From contig MARA01000020.1 in assembly GCA_001792895.1 (NCBI GenBank), positions 186,001 through 250,000 of the forward strand: 64,000 nt of DNA, read 5' to 3'. This document shows positions 40,484 through 51,001 of the stretch, in pieces. Both the position numbers and the translations under genes were made by a program. Position 1 is the first letter of the stretch. Every line of letters begins with the position of its first letter. The stretch comes from Lentinus brumalis (Eukaryota > Basidiomycota > Agaricomycetes > Polyporales > Polyporaceae). The notes under the pieces were generated by a model. The model saw only the letters and a list, made by a program, of their open reading frames with translations. It did not search any database and was not told where the DNA came from.

Positions 40484-42103
40484 CTATTCCGCCAGATCGT
40501 GGTTCTGGGTAGCGCCTGGAACAATGGTGGAGTTGATCGAGCCAAGAGCTCGCGCAAAGGTGAGCGATGCCTGCGAATTAAGGCTCGTGTCTCCGACGTT
40601 ATCATCGTCCGTGCCGAGTTGGACGTCCTGCCGGTTGGCTTCTTGGAGGTCGAGTAGAAAGCGGGAGATCAAGATCGTCGTGAGTCTACAGAGTATAGTA
40701 CATCAGCTTGGGACGAGGGAGAGAGGGAGGAGCAAGAGCAGCGCACGGGTCGGTGAAGACGGCAATGAGGCTACGCTCGAGCCCAAAGATCTGGAATTAC
40801 CATCAGAAAGGTAAACATCGCTGATGTTGAATGTATTCACCGACGTGAGGGTGAAGGTCATGTGAAGCACGTTCAGCAGAAACAAGACCCTATAGCGCAA
40901 GGTCAGACAGCGCGCGATGCGCGGAGGAGGGGGCATACACGAAGTAGATGGTCCCTGCGGAACGAGAGTGAGAAGATTCAGGCAGCAAGCGGTGAGTAAC
41001 ATCAGCACGCACCGTTCCAAAACATGATAGCAGCGAGGGACGTGTGCGCCTTTTCGAACGAGAAACGCGGGCGGGCCGAACTCCTCGCCAAGGTCCGCCA
41101 TGTCACGACGATTAGCAGGAAGTCCGCGACGATCAGACCACCGCGAGATACGGCAGGAACTGCGGGAAATATAGTGAGTCTATGGTAGGACAACTAAGCA
41201 TGTGGCATACATCTGCGTGGTAATCAGCAGAATTTTCCCAGACTCGGAAATAGGCAACTGACATGATGGTCTCGATTGGAGTGACATTGATTTGTGCTTC
41301 GCAATTTCCGATGGGAAGCATTGACCCTCGGATCCCTTGTCCGTATTGAATCTACGCACGCCCGCATAAGATGAGAACGCTGAAATTCGGCGGGACACGG
41401 GTAGACTCACGAAGTTCACCACGAACGGTGTGAGAGAGAGGAGGAAGATCACCGCGGACAGTGTCCTGTTGGTAGACAACGCATACGCTCGCATAGCCGA
41501 GAACACTGAAGAATGTCAGCATTTTGTTTCGACTGTTCACCAACAAGGCCGACTCACGACCGATGGGAAGGAACCGGAGGAAGTTGACTACATTGAACGC
41601 TTGGGCGAGCAAGTTGCAGCTGCCGAGGGAGCGAAGGTGACATGAGCATGTGTCAAAGGAGTACCGTGAGACGATGTCACCTCTATTCACGCGAGGACGT
41701 TAGCTTCTGAAAGGAAAACGGACTGACGGTAGACTCACTGTATCAGAGAGTGTAGGAACATACTCCACAATGTCGAGCACCTCGTACAGGAGCGTGCTAT
41801 ATCGTATGACGAAGAACAGCACCGATGCTCCCGTGAGTGTGCCATTCCAGAAGAGGCCGACCTCGCGCCCCAACGTGAGGACATAGTCGTATAGCAGAAA
41901 AACTGGAGTGCCACTCCGCTGTTAGTCATTTTGTCGTCCGCAGAGACTACAGACATGCATACCAATTGGGACAAGTCCGATGTACGTCGCCGATAGCCTG
42001 CATTCGAGAGAAGTCAGCGTCAAATCGGATACTGAGTGTCCGAAGACGTCCCGTACGTGGAGCTATAGAAGTCGATGAGCTGGGCGGCGCTTGGAGAAGA
42101 CAT
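40484..42103 (-). CDS. DUF6533-family multi-span membrane protein 3
   Basis: Starts MSSPSAAQLIDFYSST at 42103. The signature domain is FLLYDYVLTLGREVGLFW, then VLFFVIRYSTLLYEVLD. Later come FSAMRAYALSTNRTLSAV, VNFIQYGQGIRGSMLPIGN, VSRGGLIVADFLLIVVTW, VLFLLNVLHMTFTLTS and ILISRFLLDLQEANRQDVQL, ending in AE-stop at 40484. About seven membrane spans; family function unknown. Frame maintenance requires 2-nt exons AG (41681-41682) and AT (41211-41212), homologous in position to those of the two other paralogues. It lies between two F-box genes on the same strand. Confidence 0.8.
41211..41212 (-). other. 2-nt microexon AT in DUF6533 gene 3
   Basis: Coding strand: GAG-ACC-ATC-AT|gtcagt, then acgcag-AT-gtatgc, then TT-CCT-GCC-GTA after cccgcag. 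The product is Ile-Phe-Pro-Ala. Both flanking introns are 45-55 nt and canonical. Confidence 0.7.
41681..41682 (-). other. 2-nt microexon AG in DUF6533 gene 3
   Basis: Coding strand: TCT-GAT-ACA|gtgagt, then gaatag-AG-gtgaca, then C-TGC-AAC-TTG after ctcggcag. The first intron has an ideal branch site (gctaac). The product is Ser-Cys-Asn. Confidence 0.72.
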
Positions 42104-42918
42104 ATTGAGCAAAGGTCATGCGAGAGCCATCCGGAGGGACATGGGACTTATATCCTCTCCTCGACGTCGACCTTGCTTGCCCCTCGACCATTCATCATGT
42201 TGCGCTCGTGATTTCTCCGACTCGAAACGGCGGAGAACCGGCGGAAAAACCAGACATACGGCATCGAGACTCACAGAAGCATGCAAGCTTTCATTAACAG
42301 TGGTCGATCTGCTGCAGGCCCAAACCTTGTGCAGTACGAAGCTTCTGTGTGTCTCAGATATAGAATGAATTGCCTGATGGTCTCACGGCGGCTCGCCGCA
42401 CGAGCTGCGAGGGTTCGCGTACTGGCTTCTTTATCTTGATCAGACTGCGAAGAATGGGGTGCGTAGGAGCTTCAGAAAGGGAAATCAGGAGCAGCGCTTT
42501 GGGAGGGTTTGAAGGAGCTCACCCGCTGGGACGGTGTCAACCGTTGGCCGGCGTCACCCACGGCCGCGCAAAGCTGTGCGAATGTACGATCGACATGGAA
42601 GACTGCGACCTCAATGTCAGGAAAGGAATGCTGGGAAGACGATAGTGAGTATGTGTTGCGCTGCAGTCATCGATGAGAGAAGAGGTACAAATGGAAGTGG
42701 GCAGCACAGCCCGACTGCGTCTCCCGGCGAATGGCGCTAAAACAAGTTCGGGAGAACCGCATAAGATGAATGACATTCATGAAAAACTGGACATAGTGTC
42801 GGGAAGATACTTGTGTACGATAAGCTGTATTGCGGGTTTCAGCGAGCGGTAGGTGGAGAAGCACGACTGGCACTCACCTCAGCTTGAACGGATCGTGCCA
42901 ATTATTACCGATTACCGT
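42104..42918. other. Intergenic region, 815 bases
   Basis: No gene recognised. The segment combines the promoter of DUF6533 gene 3 and the 3' UTR of the next F-box gene; both lie on the minus strand. Confidence 0.4.
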
Positions 42919-44538
42919 TCATTCCGAAAATTGGTGGAAGTGGAACTCCACGTCGTCCACCAAGTCCCCCAGGTCTGGAGGGTACTTCCGCTCCATCTCT
43001 TCGTCTCGCTCCTGTCCCAGGCTTTGCAGTTCAAGGTCCAGTTTCTGCAGTCGATGGGCGCCGCCCGTCGCACGGCCGAGGAGACAAGCGAACATCTTCT
43101 CGAAGAATGCGTTCGCTCGCCCCGGCCCTCCATACGACAGCCATGCATCGTGACGCTCCGTAACCGCGGACAGATCAAGTCATGCTCTGTGGCGTCGTAA
43201 TCAAGGGCAGACCATACGGCTGTCGGGGTAGATCCGCCGCAAGCTTCGAACTCTAGGACCTCCAGCCTCGAGAATGTGAGGAAGACGGTCTTCCAGTCCG
43301 GACCCATTACGCTATCGAAGTCTCCCTCTACTGAGAGATGCGTCAACGGGGCGCCACAGAACACGTCGACGAGATCATGGAGCCCGCATGATTCGAGGTA
43401 ATACTCCCAGTCCTCGATATCGTCCGATACGAGTCCAAAGGTTGTCGTGCTTGATGTGACATGGTCCAACTCCACAGAGGCGCACATAGTATAATCTCCA
43501 TAATCCATCCGGAGATCGACGCGGGTGACCGTCGATAGTACGGGAAAAGTGGCGGCACGATTGGCAGGAAGGATCGCGCTCATGCGGGGGGTGGGTTCCA
43601 AGTCGTCGGGATCGAGCATTGCGTACACCGTAACCTTCATCATCGCGGGAGAGAGTGCAATATTGGCAAGGAACTCGGCCACCTCCGAATGGTACTCCTC
43701 ATCGATGACGAGCGTATTCAGATGAGGGATGGAGATTGGCGGCCGGTATGCTGCTGGTAGGGTCTCGCCTAGATGCGAAAGTCCGTCGAGGAAATTTGAC
43801 AGAGAAAGCGTCTCGAGGTGCGTGCATGCGCTTAGAATGGAGCAGAAATCGTCCATGCTGATATCGCTGTTGCAATTATGGAGAGATAGCTCGCACAAGC
43901 CGGCATATATCTCCACATTCCGCGGGATGGAGTCGATGTGTTCAATGCTCAGGTCTCGCAGGAGGGGTAGTTTCTAGTCGTCATCCCGACGTCGAAGAGG
44001 CCGGCAGCGACCTCTGGTTCACTGGCAGAGAGATCGAGTTCTTCTAGCAAGGGCATGAGCTCGTGGAGGAAAGAGAGAGAGCCAGGAGCCTTGAAGTCGC
44101 AGATGGTGAGGCTCTTGATACGGGGGGTTTGAGAAGCGACGGACTTGAGCAGCTCATCGGACGGAGTAAGCAGAGTGATTCTGAGCGGAGTCGTCGCAGA
44201 GCGGGCAAGGCAAAGATCAAGCCAGGCCACGTTGGCACCGGACGCCTCGATGACACTCCAGAGTAAGGGAGTCCCACACGCGATACTGTGCCAATGTCGG
44301 CAAACCGACAGGCCATGCGTGCGGGGACACGCCTAAGGTCCTCGTCACTTTGCTCGTAAAGAGCTAGGATATTGAAGACGATCTCGTTCGGAAGGCGGTT
44401 GATAGAGACAGAGGCGTTCCATCGCATCTTCAGCTCATGCTCTTCCTCGTCCAACGTCCTTCGTGCTGCCTGAATTTCGTCAAGTCGCTTGGATATGGAC
44501 GTTCGTAACCCAGAAGAAGCATACTGGTCGATCATCAC
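42919..44538 (-). CDS. F-box/LRR protein C (three one-base frame breaks)
   Basis: Starts MMIDQYASSGLRTSIS at 44538. A coiled-coil-like segment (SKRLDEIQAARRTLDEEEHE) precedes an F-box-like motif INRLPNEIVFNILALYEQ, then SVCRHWHSIACGTPLLWSV and leucine-rich repeats such as LVIDEEYHSEVAEFL. It is colinear over its whole length with the intact single-exon gene at 51002-52660 (INRLPNEIMVKLLVLYEE, SVCRHWHNVACATPLLWST, WLDLCLARSA in both). Three breaks, at the G/C runs 44323-44326, 43964-43967 and 43120-43123, are each repaired by one extra base, which restores an uninterrupted frame of about 540 residues ending FHFHQFSE-stop at 42919. A pseudogene is possible, but the pattern fits base-calling loss. 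Function: likely SCF adaptor. Confidence 0.72.
43120..43123 (-). other. Frame break in F-box gene C, third (CCCC on plus strand)
   Basis: Before the run the frame reads GCRMEGRG; after it the paralogue-like frame reads ANAFFEKMFACLLGRA, then LDLELQSLGQERDEEM. One extra base joins them. Confidence 0.65.
43964..43967 (-). other. Frame break in F-box gene C, second (GGGG on plus strand)
   Basis: TTRNYP before and LRDLSIEHIDSIPRNVEIY after, matching RNYPFLRVLEITSIDSIPRN of the paralogue. One extra C on the coding strand gives RNYPLLRDLSIE. Confidence 0.68.
44323..44326 (-). other. Frame break in F-box gene C, first (GGGG on plus strand)
   Basis: LRRVP before; with one more C the frame continues RTHGLSVCRHWHSIACGT, matching VTSVCRHWHNVACAT of the paralogue. 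Confidence 0.62.
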
Positions 44539-45193
44539 TTCAAATCGACGCTGAGAATTGCCACTGAATCCAGCGGCGTCGAGTGTCGCCTGGGAGATAC
44601 ACCCTATTGAACATCAGATTCATTGGGCTTGCGTCTTGTGCAGAACAAGGCAACGACTGACCTCTGCAGAGACCCCTCTGCTTGGACTCCGAGGTGGAAG
44701 GGGATAGATCCTGAAGGGCCAGTGTGGTATGCGACGGCTTTTCAGCAGCGTAGCTCGGTCGGCCCCAGTCGACAACATTGAGGTTCAATCAGCTTTGTAG
44801 CCGTTCAGAGTCCCATTGAGGCCTTACGAGCAAGATTTGAAGGAAATCAAGCGCATGTCGTAATCAGCTCGAGCGGACTGTAGGACGGCTGAGCTCAGGC
44901 TGCTGAGGATGATGGGCGTCGGGATCGTGGCGGGATGTCTTGAAAAGGAAAATGCCGCCATTACGCCAAATATTTCCCATCGGCTTGCTTGCCGGCTGCT
45001 TGCGTCCTCCTCCTTCCCCTCCCCCTCCTCCTCGCCCCTCCTTCTCCCCTCCTCCTCATCATCATCGTCGTCGTCGTTCTCGTCACCCCTTAGTTCTTTC
45101 GTTCGCTCCGACACGCTCTGACACGGTCTTACCCTCGCCCGCCCGCCTCGGACGTCCGCCGATACGCTTGAGCATATCGACATCCAGGCCGAC
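44539..45193. promoter_or_regulatory. Divergent promoter region with pyrimidine tract
   Basis: Between F-box gene C (-) and the TMEM242-like gene (+). Positions 45000-45100 form a long C/T tract ending in TCATCATCGTCGTCG triplets, about 100-190 bases before the ATG at 45194; such tracts are common just upstream of fungal transcription starts. No open frame of note. Confidence 0.4.
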
Positions 45194-46048
45194 ATGGTCG
45201 ACTCCGAACCCCAACCATCTGGCTCTAAGTCAATCCTTGGATTGGAACTACCACAAGACAGAAACAAGAAACCAGTTCCGAAATGGGTCCCGGTCACTCT
45301 CGTACGTGTCCATGCATCCTCCTCAACCCAATTCTCATAATGAGTGTAGTTGGCGTTCTCCACAGTAGCTATGACGGTGCCCATTGTCCTGCTACTGCGA
45401 CACCGTGCGGCGAATGTAGGGAAGAGACTCGCGGACGCCCCGCCTCCACCCCGACGAACGACCAGCTCGAAGGGGACTGCGCTTGCGAACCCGAACCCAT
45501 CCTTGTTCTCCGTGAAGGACTCTGCGATACCGTCTGCACAAGCCAGCACCTCGTCTGCCTCCGCCTCTACCGCGGCCAACGCAGGCGACAACTTCAATGG
45601 TGCATTACACTGCGCGAAGGCGTTCGGTATCGCGACGATGATGGTCGGCGCGGGAGCAATGGCGACGGCCTGGGGCGTGCGGAAGTATATGGGGGTCGAG
45701 ACGGTGAGTATCCAACCCTGTCTTTGTTTGTTCTCCCTCCAATCGTTCCCTTCGAAGACCCAGGAGTTCGCGGATCGAATGCGCGTCGCCATCCTCACCC
45801 GCATGCCCGTCCTCTCTTCCCGCATACACCGCCCGCCAGAGCCCGAAGATGGGGACGCCCTGCTTCCAGAGCCCGTTGTTGGTGCGACACCATCACTCGA
45901 CGCAGGAGAGGAGTGGACATGGACGGCGGCGGAGGGTCGACTGAAAGAGGCCTTCGACAAGCACGGGTTCTCCGGCTGGGTTGCAGCGGTCGCGCGGGAG
46001 CTTGAAGCAGAGGGTCGATTAGAGCGGTCGAAGAGGGGACATGTGTAG
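45194..46048 (+). CDS. TMEM242-like mitochondrial membrane protein
   Basis: Exons 45194-45301, 45350-45703 and a third ending at 46048; the last acceptor is either ttcgaag (then TQEF) or gacccag (then EF), both in phase. About 235 residues. Two hydrophobic helices: WVPVTLLAFSTVAMTVPIVLLL near residues 33-55 and AKAFGIATMMVGAGAMATAWGV near 118-140, the latter followed by RKYMGVET and QEFADRMR, the signature region of the TMEM242 (DUF1358) family. TMEM242 in animals helps assemble ATP synthase and complex I in the inner mitochondrial membrane; the same role here is inferred. A Ser/Ala-rich loop links the helices and the C-terminus is soluble. No typical presequence was recognised. Confidence 0.72.
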
Positions 46049-48213
46049 TCGGCTGGCATCAGGTATGTGCCTGACCGGATATCGCGACGACTGGTCTCAT
46101 GGCCGTCCCCCAGCGTACGCATTGCTGTATCTAGTCCGAGCCATTGGGACACCACGGCGAAAACATGGAATACAAGACAGCGCTGAAGAACCATCTTCAG
46201 GCGCAGCGCTGCCTCGTTTCATGCTGCTTGACATTTGGGACCCTTACGAAGTCTCCATACGCGCGCGACAGTCCCTTTCTACGAAGTGGCGTTCACTAAC
46301 TCGTCGCGCTTCATCTGTGTCCTCGTGGCTACCGGGCGCGTCATGGCGCATCTTGGAGCGTCCACCTTACTAGCGCAATTGATATCCAAGGGATGGAAGA
46401 CACAGGTTGGCGGCGGTCAAGAGTCTCGGGGACATGATTGGGTCCTAGGCACAGGACTGCATATCACCTCTTCGGCGCGTACACTTGCTACAGGTCCGCC
46501 ACAGCCAAATACTGGCAGACTGGGCACGAACCATCGTGATCATGAGGCGTCCGGGGTCATGGACGGGGCTTGAGCATCGGGTGCGTTTCCGACTGCATAT
46601 CACCTCGTCAGCGCGTATGCTACTCATGTTTTGCCAGCGGATCGCCGCTAAGTACGAGTATATGTCGACATCGGGCTCGGCAAACGCGCACCATTGCATG
46701 CATGCATTACGATCTCGTCTCGACGCAGCATGCAAGTTTAGGCGACGCACCGGCCCAGGTGAGTTCGCATTCGCACCGCATGGTCGTGCGGAACGTGACG
46801 ACGAGTGCGACCATCAGCAGCTGCCTGTTTGGTCGTCATTCCCGAGCGAGCTGCCGTACGACCGTGTTGCTGCCGACCACAATGTTCTACAGCAACTAAC
46901 GACGAAGAATATACATACCACAGACAAACCACAGAGCTCCTCCGCTACGCGCAACAATCACACTACTTAGATAACACCCATGTCTTCCGGGATACTCGGA
47001 ACCGGCGGCACGCGTGGCAAGACGCGCCCGGCGTTCTCGGAGGCATTCAGATCTGCATCTGATGTATGTCCTCGACCACCACGGGCTCGTCTTGCGACCG
47101 CTAGGTCGCTTATGTATAGTATGACTGCATTCAAGCGAGACTTGGCCTTAACTATGTCCAGATGTCGCTAAAAGCATTGTCTCTATCGGTCGCTCAGCGG
47201 GTACGTGGGTCATTCGTTCTCCGTCGATGCCCGTAGCTGATACCGCTTGTTCGTCCAGCGGACTGCAGGGCGAGGACGAGATCCAAGACAGTCGGCCTCG
47301 TGAGAGTGAGCCATGCGGCTTCGCTGTCGAGCGATATTCAGTCGAACTTGTTCTCTCCGGTCCCATGAGAATACAAGGCGTTCGGAAATGCGGACGTATG
47401 GTCTGGATGATGGCGTATCTCGTGTGGCCAGGCGGGGCTGCTTCTTTCTGCCAAGACAATCCCCGCAGAAGTGATGGCGAGCTGTCGGTTTGTTGATTCT
47501 GGCAGATCGTGATGACTGCTGATGTTCTTTTGTCTCTTTGCCGGCGTCGTGCAGCGCGTACTCCGAGGGCGCATATGGGATGTGGCGATGTCATGTCGGG
47601 ACCATTGCATGGTGGCGATAACGTCGTCGCTCTGAGTTCTGTTGTCATCCTATAGCGCACGACTGGAGCACTGCTTGGCACCGGCATAGAACGCGTCGAC
47701 CTCGTACGACCATGCGGACGTGGGGAATGCCTCCACCAGTTGTCCTCAATCGACCCGTGCTCCGCCCTTTCAAGGAAGCAGAGGTGGCGGATCCGTTCGG
47801 TGCGTCCCTGGCAGAAGCTATCGAAGCAGCCTATCTAACAAACAGTGAGCGGGAGGAAAGATAAGTGTGCCCGCTGTGCCGGGCAGTTGGATCGCCAGTC
47901 AAAGTACTGATACATATTTACCGTCCGCCTGCCTATATGGGGCTTTGCCTCTCCGACATGGGAACTCGGGCTCCATGAAGCCGGCGGGACAAATCCGAGT
48001 CCCGTATTCGTCGCAGCAGTTCAGCTTCCGGCGGATCTATCGCGCTGCTTCGCAACCTCGTGATGTTGCGTGCCTCTGGCATGCATGGACACTGTTGAGC
48101 AGTACGCTCTCTCGCAGCGACACGCCCGAGGGATCCATGCGGTCGCACCTCTCGAGCGCGGTCCCGCCTACGCAAGCTGAAACGACGCGAGCAGCACGCG
48201 ATAACGGTGAAGG
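46049..48213. other. Intergenic region, 2.2 kb, with unresolved coding hints
   Basis: No gene could be assembled with confidence. Possible exons on the plus strand include 46980-47060 (MSSGILGTGGTRGKTRPAF) and 47713-47862 (MRTWGMPPPVVLNRPVLRPF, ending in a charged tail and TAA). They could belong to one small intron-rich gene, but the joins are not determined. A direct repeat of about 28 bases (gactgcatatcacctc, then gcgcgta) occurs at 46457 and 46592. Confidence 0.3.
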
Positions 48214-48220
48214 TATAAAA
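48214..48220 (+). promoter_or_regulatory. TATA box of the fungalysin gene
   Basis: TATAAAA, 145 bases before the ATG at 48365. The downstream leader is C/T-rich. A strong TATA fits an inducible secreted enzyme. Confidence 0.5.
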
Positions 48221-48364
48221 GCTGCCTGGGTCTCCTCCAGAGTGCGCCAGGCGACTTCGTTTACCGTCGTAGCTCAGACAGACTCTCACCGGTCTCAGTC
48301 TCTCCCCGCACCCGCGCACTTCCGCACCCGTTCACGGACTCCTCCTCAACCACCCGCTTGAGCC

Positions 48365-50330
48365 ATGTTCACCTTCAAGAAGGTCTTCGCTTCCGTCTTC
48401 CTCGCGGTGCTCTGCGCCCACACTGCGACTGCGGTCCCGTACCCCGTCACCTCGAAGTACGCCACCCATCGCACTCGTGAGGTCGGGGACTTCAAGATCG
48501 AGGCTTACCACCCCGCCTCGACCTACGAGGTGATTTCCCTCACTCGTCTTGTATCCGCCCGCCGCTGACCCATTGGCGTCCATCTAGACCTTCGGGGAGG
48601 GTATCGACCACCCTCTGTCTAAGCGTTCTGACGCGTCTCTCGAAGACTCCGCCGTTGCCTTCGTGCAGTCGCGCCACGGTGTCGACGCCGACGCCGTCCA
48701 CGTGCGCTCCTCATTCGAGGGTGAGGCCGCCAGCCACGTCTACTTCAAGCAGGCTGTGAACGGCATCCCCGTCGCCAACGCTGTTGCGAACGTCGCCTTC
48801 AACAAGAACAACAAGGTTGCCGCGTTCGGTTCCTCGTTCGTGAAGGCCTCCAAGGTCGCTGCGGCCACCCCGTCCGTCAGCGTCGAGGATGCCATCGCGG
48901 TCGCTGAGAAGCAGCTCAACGGCAAGTTCGACGCCGACAAGTTCCCCGAGCCTCAGCTCGAGTACTTTGCCAAGGACGACGGCTCGCTCGTCCTTACGCA
49001 CTCCTTCCAGGTCCGCAACGAGGAGGCTAGCACCTGGTTCGAAGCATTCGTCGACGCCCACACCGGCGAGGTCGTTTCCGTTGTCGACTTCGTCACTAAG
49101 GCCTCGGTGAGAATCTTATATTCATCTTTGATTAGGGCTCTAACTGATCCCTCATTCACAGTACCTTGTGCTCCCTATCACCAAGGAGATCCCCACCGAG
49201 GGATTCCAGACGCTCACTGACCCCCAGGACACCGTGGCCTCTCCCCAGGGCTGGCACAGCGACGGCACGACCTCCACGACGACGACCGCCGGTAACAACG
49301 CGATCGCGTTCAAGAGCAGCCAGAGCTCCACGACCTCGCAGTCCAGCACCGGTCTCGTCTTCAACTACCCCGTCAACTTCTCCACCGCGCCCACGACGAC
49401 GGCGAACGTGAACGCCGGACGCGTGAACGCGTTCTACCTAGTCAACTCCATCCACGACATTCACTATCGCTACGGCTTCACCGAGGCTGCGTTCAACTTC
49501 CAGAACAACAACTTCAACAAGGGCGGCAAGGGCAACGATCGCGTTACGGTCTCCGTCCAGGACTCCGCCGGCATTGACAACGCCGACTTCTCGACGCCCC
49601 CTGATGGCCAGAGCGGAGCGATGCGCATGTTCCTCTGGGACCAGACCAACCCCGAGCGTGATGGCGCCCTCGAAAACGACATTGTCGCTCATGAGAACAC
49701 CCACGGTCTTACCAACCGCTTGACCGGCGGTGGTACCGGCCGCTGCCTCCAGACCACCGAGGCCGGCGGTATGGGTGAGGGCTGGTCCGACACCTTCGCT
49801 GAGTGAGTTTTCCAGTACAGTCTGCCCCAACGATGAGAATGCTCATGGTCTTTGACAGCTGGCTCCACCAGGACGCGACGACGGACGACTACGTCCTCGG
49901 CCAGTGGGTCATTAACGACCCCGCGGGCATCCGCACGCACCCCTACTCGACGTCAGCGTCGACGAACCCGCTCCGCTACTCGTCCATCAAGACGCTCAAC
50001 GAGGTGCACAACATCGGCGAGGTCTGGGCGAACCTCCTCCACAACGTGTACGCCTCGCTCGTCACCGAGCACGGCTTCGCTTCCGACGCGCGCACGAACC
50101 CCGCCAGCACGGCAGGCAACTCCGTCTTCCTCCACCTCTTCCTCGACTCGCTCGCGCTTCAGCCGTGCAACCCGACGTTCCCGACCGCCCGTGATGCGTG
50201 GATCCAGGCCGATGCCAACCGCTATGCCGGTGCGAACAAGTGTTTGCTCTGGAAGGCGTTTGCGAGCAGGGGTCTCGGAGTCAACGCTGCGAACCACAAC
50301 GACGACACTACCGTCCCCTCTGGCTGCTAG
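48365..50330 (+). CDS. Fungalysin, secreted zinc metalloprotease (MEROPS M36)
   Basis: Exons 48365-48529, 48588-49106, 49162-49802 and 49859-50330, all GT-AG. The signal peptide is FASVFLAVLCAHTATA with cleavage expected near residue 21. A fungalysin/thermolysin-type propeptide follows (HVYFKQAVNGIPVANAVANV; FVDAHTGEVVSVVDFV), then the catalytic domain. The zinc site is VAHENTHGLTNR (HExxH form: H-E-N-T-H) with the third ligand in GMGEGWSDTFA. The mature enzyme degrades extracellular protein for nutrition and in some fungi attacks host proteins. Length (about 600 residues) is normal and all catalytic residues are present. It ends in a short Asn-rich helix and DDTTVPSGC. Upstream there is a TATA box at 48214. 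It is flanked by a TMEM242-like gene and an F-box gene, with no obvious functional link. Confidence 0.93.
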
Positions 50331-51001
50331 ACGTATCGTATCGCTCACTATGGGTGTCATATGGGTAGAAGGACGATCTCTGTAAAATGCCTTTGTACAC
50401 GAGTGTATTATCAGTACCGCTTGGACGTGCAATACGATGTTGTGAGCCTTCTGGCACGGTCCGAGCTGTGCTGCTTTCGTGGATGTAACGTTACAAGTGA
50501 CCACGAAGTTAACCACTGTGTATCAAGTAGGCAGAAGTCAATTGTTGTCATTAATTAGGCTTAATGCGTAAGCTTGACGTGGCGCCGGCGGCGGTTCTTC
50601 ACGGTCGCCCGCCTCCGCCTCCTCCTCCTCCTCCTCCTCCTCCTCCTCCTCCTCCACGCACTCATATCATCGAAACGTCTCTTCTATCTCTCGTGTACCC
50701 TGCTGTGAGACTTGTTCAGAGAGACAGTCTGTAAGCTCTTGTCTTGTGAGGCATCTATGAAAATATTAATCAGTGCTTCGACTTTTTCCGTTCATGACAA
50801 GGCGCACGCAGTACTGTTTCCCCCTTTGAACCAGCCGAGCTCTTTCGACCCTCTCGCGAGCTTTATTCTGGTGGCTCTCAAAAACCGTAAGCCGTCTATC
50901 GCGTACAAAGTCTAAGTACTTACTGATGTCTGTTCAAGTACAGTTGCTCTCGTATACCACGCCTCCGACGTCTAGCCTAGTGGCCTCCGAAAGCTACTAG
51001 T
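50331..51001. other. Intergenic region with a CCT microsatellite
   Basis: 670 bases between the fungalysin and F-box gene E. Apart from the triplet repeat no feature is recognised; AT-rich stretches near 50540-50560 may be the fungalysin 3' end region. Confidence 0.4.
50618..50655. repeat. Trinucleotide microsatellite (CCT)n, about 38 bp
   Basis: An uninterrupted run of about 12.7 CCT units. It lies outside any gene and is likely polymorphic in length. Confidence 0.9.

Noticed and set aside
44824..46194. 456-codon open frame on the minus strand
   Set aside because: Antisense of the TMEM242-like gene and its promoter. It is Ser/Arg-rich, has no domain, and includes the complement of the pyrimidine tract as a Glu/Asp run.
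50618..50655. Possible CRISPR-like or regulatory repeat
   Set aside because: It is a simple CCT microsatellite without spacers; no CRISPR array is expected or seen in this eukaryotic sequence.
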